Below are positions 5,323 to 5,440 of a stretch of 5,440 bases of DNA, in pieces. Source of the DNA: Lachnospiraceae bacterium (GTDB taxonomy: Bacteria > Bacillota > Clostridia > Lachnospirales > Lachnospiraceae). A program made the position numbers and the translations under genes. The DNA is taken from NCBI GenBank assembly GCA_900755865.1, contig CAAEHZ010000400.1, positions 1-5,440 of the forward strand. Reading direction: 5' to 3'. Within the stretch, counting starts at the first letter, position 1; every line of letters starts with the position of its first letter. The notes below the pieces were generated by a model. That model saw only the letters and a program-made list of their open reading frames with translations. It was not told where the DNA came from and made no database searches.

Positions 5323-5440
5323 ATGAGAATGGACAAATCAGACAGAAAAAAAAGAAAGATAACAGGTGTTGCACTTTTAATATCAGGGAGCCTTTTATGG
5401 AGCGGATGTGGAAACAGTAAGGAGCAGGATATATCCGGCA
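5323..5440 (+). CDS. Lipoprotein, N-terminal part, cut by the window end
   Basis: Open frame from ATG 5323 to the end of the window, 39 complete codons. The N-terminus is a textbook lipoprotein signal: a basic region (D-R-K-K-R-K, residues 7-12), a hydrophobic segment (about 13-26, I-T-G-V-A-L-L-I-S-G-S-L-L-W), then W-S-G-C with the Cys to be lipidated at residue 29, and a polar tail G-N-S-K-E-Q-D. The residue at -3 is Trp where Leu is usual, but Leu at -4 and -5 and the S-G-C core fit. The mature protein would be anchored on the outer face of the membrane. In this kind of locus such proteins are most often substrate-binding components of sugar ABC transporters, but nothing of the binding domain is visible, so this is inference. 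It is preceded by its own promoter, leader and terminator, so it is probably regulated separately from the GH43 operon. A longer open frame over the same bases (5154-5420, another frame) is a shadow. Confidence 0.75.
   Translation, partial: MRMDKSDRKKRKITGVALLISGSLLWSGCGNSKEQDISG

Noticed and set aside
5154..5420. 88-codon open frame across the leader and lipoprotein start
   Set aside because: It runs through the terminator hairpin and T-tract, has low-complexity Lys runs and no family resemblance, and overlaps the better supported lipoprotein in another frame.

Overview
The window looks like an accessory carbohydrate-utilisation locus from an anaerobic gut Firmicute, most likely a member of Lachnospiraceae/Clostridia. 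This rests on strong AGGAG-type ribosome binding sites, tightly packed co-directional genes, codon and base usage of moderate GC, a PatB/MalY-type PLP enzyme of a form I associate with Lachnospiraceae, and a Cys-type sulfatase of the kind anaerobes mature with anSME. The genus cannot be fixed from this sequence.

Layout: every gene is on the + strand. (1) Positions 2-1267 hold the 3' part of a family S1 sulfatase whose start and catalytic Cys/Ser signature lie before the window. (2) Positions 1281-2492 hold a PatB/MalY-like PLP-dependent aminotransferase / cystathionine beta-lyase, 13 bases after the sulfatase stop. (3) Positions 2558-4045 hold a complete second S1 sulfatase with an intact C-T-P-A-R maturation motif. 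(4) Positions 4083-5027 hold a GH43-type glycosidase resembling exo-beta-1,3-galactanases. I see no terminator between these four genes, so they probably form one operon. (5) Positions 5028-5322 are an intergenic region with a perfect -35 box and extended -10, about 170 bases of foldable leader, and a strong intrinsic terminator. (6) From 5323 to the window end is the start of a lipoprotein gene with a signal peptide ending at Cys29; it is cut by the window edge.

How the parts may work together (inference): neither the complete sulfatase nor the glycosidase has a signal peptide, so sulfated oligosaccharides, probably galactose-rich (a sulfated galactan, arabinogalactan side chain or mucin-type glycan), would be imported whole. 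They would then be desulfated by two different sulfatases and trimmed by the GH43 enzyme in the cytoplasm. The downstream lipoprotein could be the substrate-binding component of the importer, but too little of it is visible to say. The PLP C-S lyase/aminotransferase between the two sulfatases is the odd member and hints at a link between sulfate-ester use and organosulfur or amino-acid metabolism.

The least ordinary part is the 5046-5322 leader. An 8-base segment at 5152-5159 is perfectly complementary to the left arm of the terminator, giving a plausible terminator/antiterminator switch in front of the lipoprotein gene. I could not match it to a known riboswitch class by eye.
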